64,000 nt of DNA from Neoroseomonas eburnea. Lineage in GTDB: Bacteria; Pseudomonadota; Alphaproteobacteria; Acetobacterales; Acetobacteraceae. Under the pieces are notes generated by a model, which searched no databases, was not told the origin of the DNA, and worked only from the letters and a program-made list of their open reading frames with translations. The position numbers were made by a program, and so were the translations under genes. Positions 49,942 through 57,268 of the stretch are shown one piece after another. The stretch lies in the NCBI RefSeq assembly GCF_018129005.1, contig NZ_JAAEDL010000017.1:1-64000 (forward strand), read 5' to 3'. How positions within the stretch are numbered: position 1 is the first letter of the stretch; every line of letters begins with the position of its first letter.

Positions 49942-51428
49942 GGCAGCGCCTCCCACAGCGCCGGATTGACGACCCACGCGACGCGCGGACGGCCAGCACC
50001 TTCCGGGGCGGCCCTCGGCAGAAGCCAACCGTCATCGATCAGCACCGCCGCCGCCGCGTTGATGCTCTCCGCGTCCGACAGGCCGGGAAGGCGCACGTCG
50101 CGTTGCAGCGCGCGGCCATGCACCTCCCTTGGCTTCGTCGCGACGATCCAGCGGGCCAGCGTCGCGGCGTCCCGCTCAGGTTTCGGCGCCGTCGCATCGC
50201 CATAGGTCCGCTCGGCCATCGGCATTGCGTAGTCAGCGACAAACTCGGCCGCAGCCGCGAGCGCCCGCCGCGAAATCTCAGCCGGCGGTGGCCGCATTCC
50301 TTCGTCCGCACACCACCAGAGAAATTCGAAGATCAGGCTCAGTCGCAGCGCCAGGCCGCGCGCCTTGCCAAGCGCGGACGACATGAGCCCGCCCGCGAAT
50401 TTCTGGCGTCCCTGCATCTCGCGGGCCAGATCACGCATGTCCGTCAGGGCGTCGGCAGCGAGAGGGACCATGATCGGCGCCGGCCCTTCCTGGGTCGCCA
50501 GCATCTGAAGCGTGTGTAGCCGCGTAAGTGCCGCGACCGCGAACGGCATGTCGGGCGCGCGCGCCGGCAGATTGAACGGCAGCGGATCCGGCCAGAACCA
50601 CATGAACCGGGCCAACAGGCCATCGTCTGCGGCCTCCATGATCTCCTGAAGGCGGGCCGGCTGCGTGCCGCCCCACCACGCGCAGGCCAGGTGCGGGACG
50701 ATGATCGGGACCGGGCTCTTCTTCCGGTCCACGCGGTATGGTCGCCCGCCGTAGGATTCCAGCCAGAATGCCCGCGCGCCGTCGTTGTAGGCCGTCATTC
50801 CGAGCAGGTGCCCCGCCAGTTCGTCGCGCACCATCAGCAGCCCCTTCGGCGCACCGCCGGCCAGGTGCTCGGAGACAACTTCAATTGTCGCGTCGTTGCT
50901 GCGCAACGCTGGGGCCTTCGGTGCCGGCGGCGCCTCCATGTCTCGAGGCGGCAGCGGTGGAGGGTTCCCGCTCTTCGCCGCGCGCTTCACGTCCGCTTCC
51001 CATGCCTCCTTCCGCGCCTTGGCGATCTCGGCCGCCGCCTGCCATTCGCGGAGACGGTCGGGAAAGTCGCGCTGCATCTCGCGCTCTATCGCCGGAACGA
51101 TATGCTTCAGCACGGGGTCGGCGCCGGGGCTCTTGGAGCCGCCGGAATCGCCGACGCAGCCCACCCACAGGTGCGGCGGCTCGTCCCACCCCGGATATGC
51201 CTGAGCCCACCGGGCATTGCCGATGACGGCGGATGCCGCCGCAAGCAACGGCCCGGCCACGTAGTCCGGCGGGGCAGATGCCGCCTCGGCTGCGTCCCTG
51301 ATCCAGGCGCCCCACCGCTCGTCGAACAGATGTAGCGGGAACGATGGGGGCGCCCGCCGATGCAGGTTGAGGGCGCGAAGGTCCGGCGCGGCCGGTTGCG
51401 CATCGCGCACAGTGAACCCGTCAGCCAT
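49938..51428 (-). CDS. DUF3987 protein (phage/plasmid replication helicase-like)
   Basis: 496 residues from ATG 51426-51428, overlapping the toprim gene by 8 bp. Family features: FPLHLFDERWGAWIRDAAEA, the P-loop-like GDSGGSKSP (degenerate, usually GxxGxGKS), VRDELAGHLLGM, and the C-terminal RQKFAGGLMSSALGKARGLALRLSLIFEF. DUF3987 proteins occur next to toprim primases in phages, satellites and integrated plasmids and resemble the helicase half of primase-helicases. The insert around residues 125-170 is charged and proline-rich. Confidence 0.86.
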   Translation of the reverse strand: MADGFTVRDAQPAAPDLRALNLHRRAPPSFPLHLFDERWGAWIRDAAEAASAPPDYVAGPLLAAASAVIGNARWAQAYPGWDEPPHLWVGCVGDSGGSKSPGADPVLKHIVPAIEREMQRDFPDRLREWQAAAEIAKARKEAWEADVKRAAKSGNPPPLPPRDMEAPPAPKAPALRSNDATIEVVSEHLAGGAPKGLLMVRDELAGHLLGMTAYNDGARAFWLESYGGRPYRVDRKKSPVPIIVPHLACAWWGGTQPARLQEIMEAADDGLLARFMWFWPDPLPFNLPARAPDMPFAVAALTRLHTLQMLATQEGPAPIMVPLAADALTDMRDLAREMQGRQKFAGGLMSSALGKARGLALRLSLIFEFLWWCADEGMRPPPAEISRRALAAAAEFVADYAMPMAERTYGDATAPKPERDAATLARWIVATKPREVHGRALQRDVRLPGLSDAESINAAAAVLIDDGWLLPRAAPEGAGRPRVAWVVNPALWEALP

Positions 51429-52287
51429 TGGGCGCCTCCCGCGCCATGCGGGCGCGCCACAGATCGTTGAAATCCTCGCCGGGGTTGTCGGGCGTGGCGA
51501 CGCGCACGCGCCGCCCCTGCGCCTGCCAGATCCGCGCAGCGGTCCACGCCTCGCGCTGCCCGGCTTCATCGGCGTCAGCGGCGATGACGATCTCGCTCGG
51601 CGCGGCCGGCGGCATGATGCGCGAGAGATTGCCCGCAGCGATGGCGGCCCAGGCCGGCGCGCTCATCAGGCGGCCGGCCGAAAGGCTGCTCTCGATGCCT
51701 TCGCCGATCACCAGCGGCGCGCCCGGCATCGGCGCGGACAGCATGATCGCACCGCCGGCAGTCGGTCCCTTGCTCGCCTTTGCGGGCTCGACGGCGGCCT
51801 TCCCCGAACCGTCTCGGCGCAGGTAGGTCCGATGGATCGCCACCGGCTCGCCCGTCTCGGTCGAGACCACCAGCGCGACAAGACAGGGGAAGCTGGCGGT
51901 CTCGTGCGGATGGCGCAGTGCCGGGTGGTAGCGCAGCGCCGTGGACGCCTCCCCCGGCAGGCCCCGCGCGGCGAGGTACATGGCGGCGAGCGTGCCAGGA
52001 AGCGGCACCGCCTCATCCCAGAGTGCCAGCGCCGCGCGTGTGCGCCCGGCATTGTCGGGGCCGCTCGCGAGCGGTGGGGCGGGCGGCGTCCAGTTGCCGC
52101 CGATCACGCCGCGCACCACCGCCGTAACCCCCCCGCGGTCCTGGCAGGACGCGCAACGCCAGAGCGTGCGGCCGTCCTTGGTGGTGACGGAGAAGGTGCC
52201 ACGGTAGCCGCAGGCGGGGCAGTCGCCCCGCCAGTCGCGGCCGGCGCGCTTCAGGTGCAGCGCCTGGGCAATGTCGGTGGCGTTCAT
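51421..52287 (-). CDS. toprim-domain primase with N-terminal zinc finger
   Basis: 288 residues. The N-terminal zinc-binding site CPACGYRGTF...LWRCASC (about 23-50) is of the CHC2/phage primase kind. The toprim core includes PLVIGEGIESSLSAGRL (catalytic Glu) and EIVIAADADEAGQRE (DxD). It ends with NPGEDFNDLWRA. Together with DUF3987 it forms a likely self-replication module. Start overlaps the preceding gene's stop by 4 bp. Confidence 0.9.
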   Translation of the reverse strand: MNATDIAQALHLKRAGRDWRGDCPACGYRGTFSVTTKDGRTLWRCASCQDRGGVTAVVRGVIGGNWTPPAPPLASGPDNAGRTRAALALWDEAVPLPGTLAAMYLAARGLPGEASTALRYHPALRHPHETASFPCLVALVVSTETGEPVAIHRTYLRRDGSGKAAVEPAKASKGPTAGGAIMLSAPMPGAPLVIGEGIESSLSAGRLMSAPAWAAIAAGNLSRIMPPAAPSEIVIAADADEAGQREAWTAARIWQAQGRRVRVATPDNPGEDFNDLWRARMAREAPNG

Positions 52288-52829
52288 TGCAGCACCGCCC
52301 CGGCCGGACCCGCCTCGATGGGGTGGACGACGCCCGGCCTCGTGCGGATGAACAGCGCGGGCAGTTTCGGCGCGACGCGCTCACGCAAAGCAGCCCATTC
52401 GCCCTGCCGCGCCGTGGCCGTCTCGACCATCAACAGCCGGCGCTTGATCAGCGCAGCGCGCACCGCCTCGGCGTAATGCGCGGGCTCGCCGGCTGCACCA
52501 TGGACGATCAGCGCGCCGGCCCAACGCATCAGCGCCTCGGCCTGCGGGATCGCGGACGGGCCGGCATGCGGGGGCATGTCCGCGCCAACCAGCACGACCA
52601 GCGGCACAGCCGCCTGCGACAGCATCGCCTCTGGCACGCGGTTGTGCGCAGTCAGGTGGATGACCGCCAGGTGCCGGGCCGCTGCGGCGCGGATTAGCGG
52701 CACGTGGTAGGTGACACCCCAAGCAGACATCCACGCGATCATCGCGGCGAGCTGCCCCGCGTGCGGGAGAGGGATGCATGCCCCTCCTGCGGCGACGGAC
52801 CACGGGGGGATCGCGGAATCCTCAGTCAT
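52284..52829 (-). CDS. hypothetical protein (element)
   Basis: 181 residues from ATG 52827-52829. Alternating hydrophobic strands and helices (VPLVVLVGADMPP, MRWAGALIVHGAAGEPAHYAEAVRAAL, RRLLMVETA) suggest a Rossmann-like alpha/beta fold. No catalytic motif is recognised. It leads the toprim-DUF3987 set and overlaps the toprim gene by 4 bp, which points to a replication accessory role. Confidence 0.68.
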   Translation of the reverse strand: MTEDSAIPPWSVAAGGACIPLPHAGQLAAMIAWMSAWGVTYHVPLIRAAAARHLAVIHLTAHNRVPEAMLSQAAVPLVVLVGADMPPHAGPSAIPQAEALMRWAGALIVHGAAGEPAHYAEAVRAALIKRRLLMVETATARQGEWAALRERVAPKLPALFIRTRPGVVHPIEAGPAGAVLQ

Positions 52830-52961
52830 GTGCTCGGCCCTTCCAGGCTGGCCGACACGCGAGGGACGCTGGCATCGGGAGGCGCAGTGCCCTACAAGTC
52901 GGGCGTCCAAGTCCTGCGCGTAGTTCCCGCCGCCCGGTCGCACCTCACGCGCCGGGCGGTT

Positions 52962-53021
52962 TCAGTCGATGGGGATGCTGCGGTGCCGGTAGGACTGCAC
53001 CGCAATCGGGATGCTGACCAT
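52962..53021 (-). pseudogene. possible remnant of a phage DNA-stabilisation/structural gene start
   Basis: A 19-codon frame starting 4 bp after the virion-like gene and reading MVSIPIAVQSYRHRSIPID before a stop. It recalls the N terminus of phage packaged-DNA-stabilisation (gp10-type) proteins. A GC hairpin CCGCCCGG/CCGGGCGG (about 52930-52959) follows at once. It could instead be a real micro-ORF. The rest of 52830-52961 shows no gene. Confidence 0.35.
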
Positions 53022-53024
53022 CGC

Positions 53025-54728
53025 TCAGCCCCCCGACACGTCTCCGCCGGCCTGCGCGATGCCGGCGTAGTAGCCCGACCAGTCCTCTGCGTTCCGCATA
53101 TCGGGCCGGATGTCCGCGTAATTCCCCGCCTCCCGCTGGCCCGCGAGCAGCGACAGCAGGTTGGTCTGCTGATTGACCCAATCGCCGATCACGCCCCGCC
53201 GGTCGGCGAGCGCCGCATCGAACGATGTCCCCGGCGAGTAGAGCCCGTACCCGGCGCCGAGCGTCTGCCCGAAATAGTCCATGCCTGGCCCGGCCTGCCC
53301 GCCCGGCGTGTAGACCCCGCGCGCGACCAGGTCGGCGAGGACGTTCGACGTGAACGCCCTGGCCTGCTCCGGCCCGTACACCTGCGACGGGTCCCACCCC
53401 GAGAAGAACGGCGTGTTCTGCGTGGCCCGCAGCGCGTAGTTCTCCGGCGACCCGCCGAAGCCCTGGCCCGGTCCCGCGACGTCGTAGAAGAACCCGCTTG
53501 GTCCATTGGTGCCGCGCGTGGCGTTGTCGTAGCCGCCGACGCGGATCTGAACGCCCTGCATGTTCGGGTTGAACCCGTAGCCGTGCGCTGCGGCCTCCTG
53601 CGCGAGCGCGTTGCCGAACCAGTCGGACATGCCCTGCGCGTCGGCGGCGGTGCCGCCGTTGTCGCCGCCCATCGTGCCCCATCCGATGCCGCCGGACGGA
53701 TCGAACGTGCCGAAGCTGCTGTAGTTCCGGCCCACGGTCGGATTGGGGCCGATCTGCCCGCCGCCGCCACTGCCGATGAGGCCGCCGAGGGCAGCGCCTA
53801 CCGGCGCGAGGCCGAATGGCGCGGCGATCAGGCCGCCGATGGTAGCGCCTGCCGCGCCACCGATGCCGGCGCCGACCTCGCCGCCGGGACGCGCCAGCGT
53901 GGAGCCTGCATAGCTGCCGAACGCGCCCGCGCCAGCCGAGGCCAGCGCGTTCGCGATATCCACGCCGCCGAGCGCGCCGAGCCCCGTGATGGGGTTTTCC
54001 ACGGTCGGAATGCCGAACAGCCCATACCACGACGCGCCCGCCGTGCCTGGCGCGGCTGCCGCGCTCTGTATCGCCTGTGGTGATACGCCAACAGCCGGGA
54101 CCGATGTTGCGCCGAGGTCGCCCGGATGCACCCATCCGCCGCCGACCGCTGCGCCAGTGTCCCCGAAGCTCGGCGTCTGCGGCGACCAGATGACGCCGGA
54201 CGTGTCGGGGGCGGACCACGACGAGGCACCGGGCGGCACATAGCCGAAGGATTGACCGCCGAACGGCACCACCGGCATATTGTACGGCCCAACGGTCGCG
54301 TCGGACGCCAATCCCGCTTCCGATGCGCGCGAGGCGTCGAACGCCTGCTCGGGCGTCAGATACTCCGGCGGCGTCGGAAGCGTCTCTCCAGGCGCGGCGG
54401 CGGCGGCGTCGCCCGCGCCGAACAGATCCCGTGCCGCCGTGTACGCCTGCGGCAGGTACGGCGCCATGGACAGCAGCAGGCTCGTGAGCATCATCAGATT
54501 GTCGGAGCCGCCGCCCTCGCCGCCGGCGGCGGGCGTCACCGTGCCGGCTTCCGGCCGCACCGCAATGCCGCTGGCGTCGGTCTGGCCCCTGGTGGGGACC
54601 GTCAGGACGGGCGCATCCGTGCCCCCCGTGATCCTGTCCACGGTCGGCAGGCGCCCATAGCGCCCCACGCCCATGCTCGGGTCGTACAGGAGGCCGGTTT
54701 GATACCGGGGAGCAACGCTGCCGCTCAT
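53025..54728 (-). CDS. glycine-rich virion-like protein
   Basis: 567 residues from ATG 54726-54728, joined to the HTH gene as TGATG. Low-complexity Gly/Ala/Pro/Ser regions alternate with a predicted membrane-active glycine-zipper segment: GVDIANALASAGAGAFGSYAG and AGATIGGLIAAPFGLAPVGAALGGLIG (about 300-350). The C-terminal 200 residues look more globular (NPNMQGVQIRVGGYDN, YGPEQARAFTSNVLADLVARGVY). The composition resembles phage ejection or tail-associated proteins. No enzyme motif is visible. A structural gene alone in a replication operon is unusual. Confidence 0.78.
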   Translation of the reverse strand: MSGSVAPRYQTGLLYDPSMGVGRYGRLPTVDRITGGTDAPVLTVPTRGQTDASGIAVRPEAGTVTPAAGGEGGGSDNLMMLTSLLLSMAPYLPQAYTAARDLFGAGDAAAAAPGETLPTPPEYLTPEQAFDASRASEAGLASDATVGPYNMPVVPFGGQSFGYVPPGASSWSAPDTSGVIWSPQTPSFGDTGAAVGGGWVHPGDLGATSVPAVGVSPQAIQSAAAAPGTAGASWYGLFGIPTVENPITGLGALGGVDIANALASAGAGAFGSYAGSTLARPGGEVGAGIGGAAGATIGGLIAAPFGLAPVGAALGGLIGSGGGGQIGPNPTVGRNYSSFGTFDPSGGIGWGTMGGDNGGTAADAQGMSDWFGNALAQEAAAHGYGFNPNMQGVQIRVGGYDNATRGTNGPSGFFYDVAGPGQGFGGSPENYALRATQNTPFFSGWDPSQVYGPEQARAFTSNVLADLVARGVYTPGGQAGPGMDYFGQTLGAGYGLYSPGTSFDAALADRRGVIGDWVNQQTNLLSLLAGQREAGNYADIRPDMRNAEDWSGYYAGIAQAGGDVSGG

Positions 54729-54949
54729 CACGCGGCCCTCGCGGCGAGCTCGGCGGCGCGGTGCGGATAGGTCCGCGCGGCGGCCCATGCCGTCAGGGCG
54801 GCGCGCGGGTACAGCACGCGACGCAGCCCGGCGCGGACCCACGCGGGACCGTCGCCGGTGGTGCGCCAGCGTTCCAGGCTGCGGCGGCCGACGCGCAGCA
54901 GCTCGGCAGCCTCGGCTTCGGTCAGAAATTCCTCGGGAGTGTCCGGCAT
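54728..54949 (-). CDS. helix-turn-helix protein, excisionase/AlpA-like
   Basis: 73 residues from ATG 54947-54949, with AAGGAG about 7 bases upstream; an ATG six codons earlier is possible. FLTEAEAAELLRVGRRSLERWRTTGDGPAWVRAGLRRVLYPRAALTAWAA is the MerR-like HTH_17 pattern of excisionases and small regulators. It could be the recombination directionality factor or the activator of the operon it heads. Confidence 0.83.
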   Translation of the reverse strand: MPDTPEEFLTEAEAAELLRVGRRSLERWRTTGDGPAWVRAGLRRVLYPRAALTAWAAARTYPHRAAELAARAA

Positions 54950-55075
54950 TGAATGGCTCCTTGCCATCGGCCCCCACGGGCCGCCGAACGCGGAAGCTAA
55001 GCGCCACCATAGGGCGGCACTAAAGCTTTAAAGCCCCCCACCTTCTGGCAGTTACGCGGTGCACCCTGACGCGGG

Positions 55076-55591
55076 TCATTTGCGCCCGTGCCCGAATGGC
55101 TTCTCTCGCAGGAATTGCCGCCTCAGTTCTTTTTCTGCGCGCAGCACGCGATCGCGCGCGGTGCCTTCGTCAACACCGCGAATCTTGACGAGGTACGCGA
55201 TAGCCTCTGGCAGTGTGGCTTCTGGGGAAAGGTCGGAGAGCCAGAGAGCGTCCTGCCGAGCCGTGATCGTATGCTTCGGCCGCCCCGGTGGCGGTTTGAA
55301 ACCGAGTGCGAGCCGCGCCGTAATTGCGACGATGGCGTCATTCACTTCGTTCTCGTCGTGGTCGGGGTTTCCGTAGGTTTGCCGCGCAGCACTCAAGAGC
55401 AAACTAACCAGATGGGCGACACTAGAATCCCATTCGCGCTGGGTATTAGCCACGTCGATGTCGTGCAGCGCCATCGTTGCGGCGCGGTGCTTCGGAAGGA
55501 TGTCTGGTACCCCCGCGCCCTTTGCCCACGGTTTAATCATCGCTACGCGCGTAATCGCGCCGTCTTTGGGGGATGGTGCCGACCGCGACAT
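55076..55591 (-). CDS. hypothetical protein (element)
   Basis: 171 residues. The middle (residues about 45-90) is helical with REWDSSVAHLVSLLLSAARQTYG, followed by NEVNDAIVAITARLALGF. The C-terminal part has a helix-rich ATLPEAIAYLVKIRGVDEGTARDRVLRAEKELRRQF that could be an HTH-like DNA-binding segment. No named family recognised. It lies alone between HigA and the HTH gene; 54968-55075 is a non-coding AT-richer gap likely holding the operon promoter. Confidence 0.62.
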   Translation of the reverse strand: MSRSAPSPKDGAITRVAMIKPWAKGAGVPDILPKHRAATMALHDIDVANTQREWDSSVAHLVSLLLSAARQTYGNPDHDENEVNDAIVAITARLALGFKPPPGRPKHTITARQDALWLSDLSPEATLPEAIAYLVKIRGVDEGTARDRVLRAEKELRRQFLREKPFGHGRK

Positions 55592-55616
55592 TCCTGCGCT
55601 CCGCGCGCTCCTCGTG

Positions 55617-55937
55617 TCAGGCAGCCTCGCGGGTGGGGATGCCTTCGACCGTCTCGGCCAGCCGTTCGGACGCTTCCCACAGGTCGCGCTCGCGCTGCAT
55701 CGCCAGCCACAGATGCGGGCCGTTGCCGCACCACTTGCCTAGCCGCACCGCCATGTCCGGCGTCACCGGAGCCCGCTCGGCCAGGATCGCGTGCAGGGTC
55801 TGCCGCGAAATGCCGAGCTCCCGCGCGGCTTCCGTCACGCTCACGGCCAGCGCCGGCAGAACATCGTCGCGCAGCACCGCCCCAGGATGTGCCGGGCGCA
55901 TCTTCGACGGATGCCGGGCCGGATACTCGCGCTTCAT
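55617..55937 (-). CDS. higA: HigA-family antitoxin
   Basis: 106 residues. The HTH_3/XRE domain has HPGAVLRDDVLPALAVSVTEAARELGISRQTLHAILAERAPVTPDMAVRLGKWCGNGPHLWLAMQ, the HigA pattern (shown in parts by HPGAVL, ISRQTLHAIL and LWLAMQ). It neutralises HigB and represses its own promoter. It follows higB by 13 bp, the toxin-first order typical of this family. Confidence 0.92.
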   Translation of the reverse strand: MKREYPARHPSKMRPAHPGAVLRDDVLPALAVSVTEAARELGISRQTLHAILAERAPVTPDMAVRLGKWCGNGPHLWLAMQRERDLWEASERLAETVEGIPTREAA

Positions 55938-55950
55938 GGTCTCAGCCCTC

Positions 55951-56226
55951 CTAATGGTATTGCTCCAAGTCCACCCGCTCCGGGCCGCGCGCGCCCCATT
56001 CGAACGTGATGCGCCACGGGCCGTTGACTGCGAGCGCCCAACGCACGGGCTTTCCGTGCAGCCGGTGCAGGCGCCAGCCCGGCAAGTTCAGCTCGTCCAC
56101 CGCCTTTGCCGCGTTCAGCGCCGAAAGCCGGGACCGCACCCGCTCAACCAAGTCCGGGCGGACGCCCGCCGGATCGTCCCTTTCGAAGAACGCCCGAAGG
56201 CCACGATGACGAAAGCTGACGATCAC
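55951..56226 (-). CDS. higB: HigB-family toxin (RelE/ParE superfamily)
   Basis: 91 residues with a GTG start. RHRGLRAFFERDDPAGV near the N terminus and LPGWRLHRLHGKPVRWALAVNGPWRITFEW in the core are the HigB family blocks. These toxins are ribosome-dependent mRNA interferases. On a mobile element they commonly stabilise maintenance. Confidence 0.92.
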   Translation of the reverse strand: MIVSFRHRGLRAFFERDDPAGVRPDLVERVRSRLSALNAAKAVDELNLPGWRLHRLHGKPVRWALAVNGPWRITFEWGARGPERVDLEQYH

Positions 56227-56239
56227 GGCATCAAATCTG

Positions 56240-56280
56240 TCATATGATGCCTTACACTGTCAAGCGACGCCTTACGTCGC
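56240..56280 (-). promoter_or_regulatory. higBA promoter and candidate HigA operator
   Basis: On the minus strand TTGACA (56258-56263) sits 17 bp before ACAGAT, a plausible sigma70 promoter. The + strand has GCCTTAC twice, at about 56249 and 56270, about 21 bp apart (two helical turns) and flanking the -35, as expected for an autorepressor site. HigA binding is inferred. Confidence 0.5.
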
Positions 56281-56406
56281 CATGGCCGGCAACGGCGGGG
56301 CAGCCCGGCGTGGAGGGGCCGGGCGTTCGGGGGCCAGCCTAGCCCCGCCGATTAGCAAATCAGCAGCTTTAGCAGGGGGCACCCTGCGAAACTGCAATGC
56401 ACAGGC

Positions 56407-56664
56407 TCATGTGCGCCGCGCCCGTCCCGCTGCGGTGCTGCCCCCTTCGGCGGGCATGAGAGGCGCGCCGTGGAAGGCGACCTTCCATTGCTCCAACGCC
56501 TGGGCGGCGTCGTCCAGGCAGTCGAAGATCAAGACTTGCAGCCCTTCCCCGCCGCTCACGTCCGCGCCGTCGAACGCATCGGAAATGAATTGCAGGCGGG
56601 CCGGCACGTTCCGCAACGGCCCTTCCATCTGCACCAGGGCGTCGCGGCCCGGTTCCGCGCTCAT
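56407..56664 (-). CDS. hypothetical protein (element)
   Basis: 85 residues, start overlapping the stop of the upstream gene by 4 bp. Contains LQVLIFDCLDDAAQALEQWKVAFHG in its second half, a short alpha/beta unit. Not recognised. 56227-56406 downstream is the higBA promoter region with no other gene. Confidence 0.55.
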   Translation of the reverse strand: MSAEPGRDALVQMEGPLRNVPARLQFISDAFDGADVSGGEGLQVLIFDCLDDAAQALEQWKVAFHGAPLMPAEGGSTAAGRARRT

Positions 56665-57056
56665 GCTGGCACGTTCCCGGCGGCAGCGGAGAACGTGACG
56701 GCGACGGCGGCGGCATCGGCTTTGATCGCGGCGATGGCGGCGGCATCCACCGCGTCCGACATGGTCCCGTCCTCGATGCGCCCGGCCAGGTGGCGCACCT
56801 TCACCACGAAGTCCTCGGCCGTCTCGGGCTGCCGGCGAGTGATTTCGTACGAGAGAAAATCATCAAATGTGATGAACGCATCCATCTCGGCGTCGGAGAA
56901 GCGCCCGCCGTCCATATGGATCGCGGCGTAGAAAATGCGCGCGCAGGCAACCAAGTCGCGCATGGAGGCAGCCGCAAAGTCAGCGGCATGCTCTCGGGTC
57001 GCGGGCGTTGGGGCGCCTTCCGCCGCCGTGCTACGGGTCGTCTCAGCCTCGGTCAT
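56661..57056 (-). CDS. hypothetical protein (element)
   Basis: 131 residues from ATG 57054-57056. The core FAAASMRDLVACARIFYAAIHMDGGRFSDAEMDAFITFDDFLSYE is helical and acidic, with a long alanine-rich C terminus. Not recognised. It is first in a two-gene unit after the integrase and could be an early regulatory or anti-host gene, without evidence for either. Confidence 0.6.
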   Translation of the reverse strand: MTEAETTRSTAAEGAPTPATREHAADFAAASMRDLVACARIFYAAIHMDGGRFSDAEMDAFITFDDFLSYEITRRQPETAEDFVVKVRHLAGRIEDGTMSDAVDAAAIAAIKADAAAVAVTFSAAAGNVPA

Positions 57057-57215
57057 GGGGATGATCCCTCCATGTTCGGGGTCAGTCCCGCCCGGTGGTG
57101 GTGACACCGGGACGGGGCGCCCCTTGTGCCGGGGACCGCCCGGCGCGGATTAGCGGGATTAGCAGCCCCACCCCGCGAAATCTGAAATCACCGCGCACCG
57201 CGCGCGCCTCCCTCC

Positions 57216-57242
57216 GATTGTGTCGATTGTGTCGATTGTGTC
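57216..57242 (+). repeat. iteron-like 9-bp repeats, right cluster
   Basis: Three perfect tandem GATTGTGTC units in the non-coding gap between the integrase stop and the next gene. Reverse complement of the unit at 49831-49857. The gap (57057-57268) also has GATTAGC repeats at 57148 and 57158. Confidence 0.8.
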
Positions 57243-57268
57243 CTTAAGGGGAGGGAGAGAGAGGGAGA

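Noticed and set aside
55088..55954. Plus-strand frame of 288 codons across the HigA region
   Set aside because: Overlaps two minus-strand genes with good motifs and has low-complexity Arg/Ala/Pro sequence.
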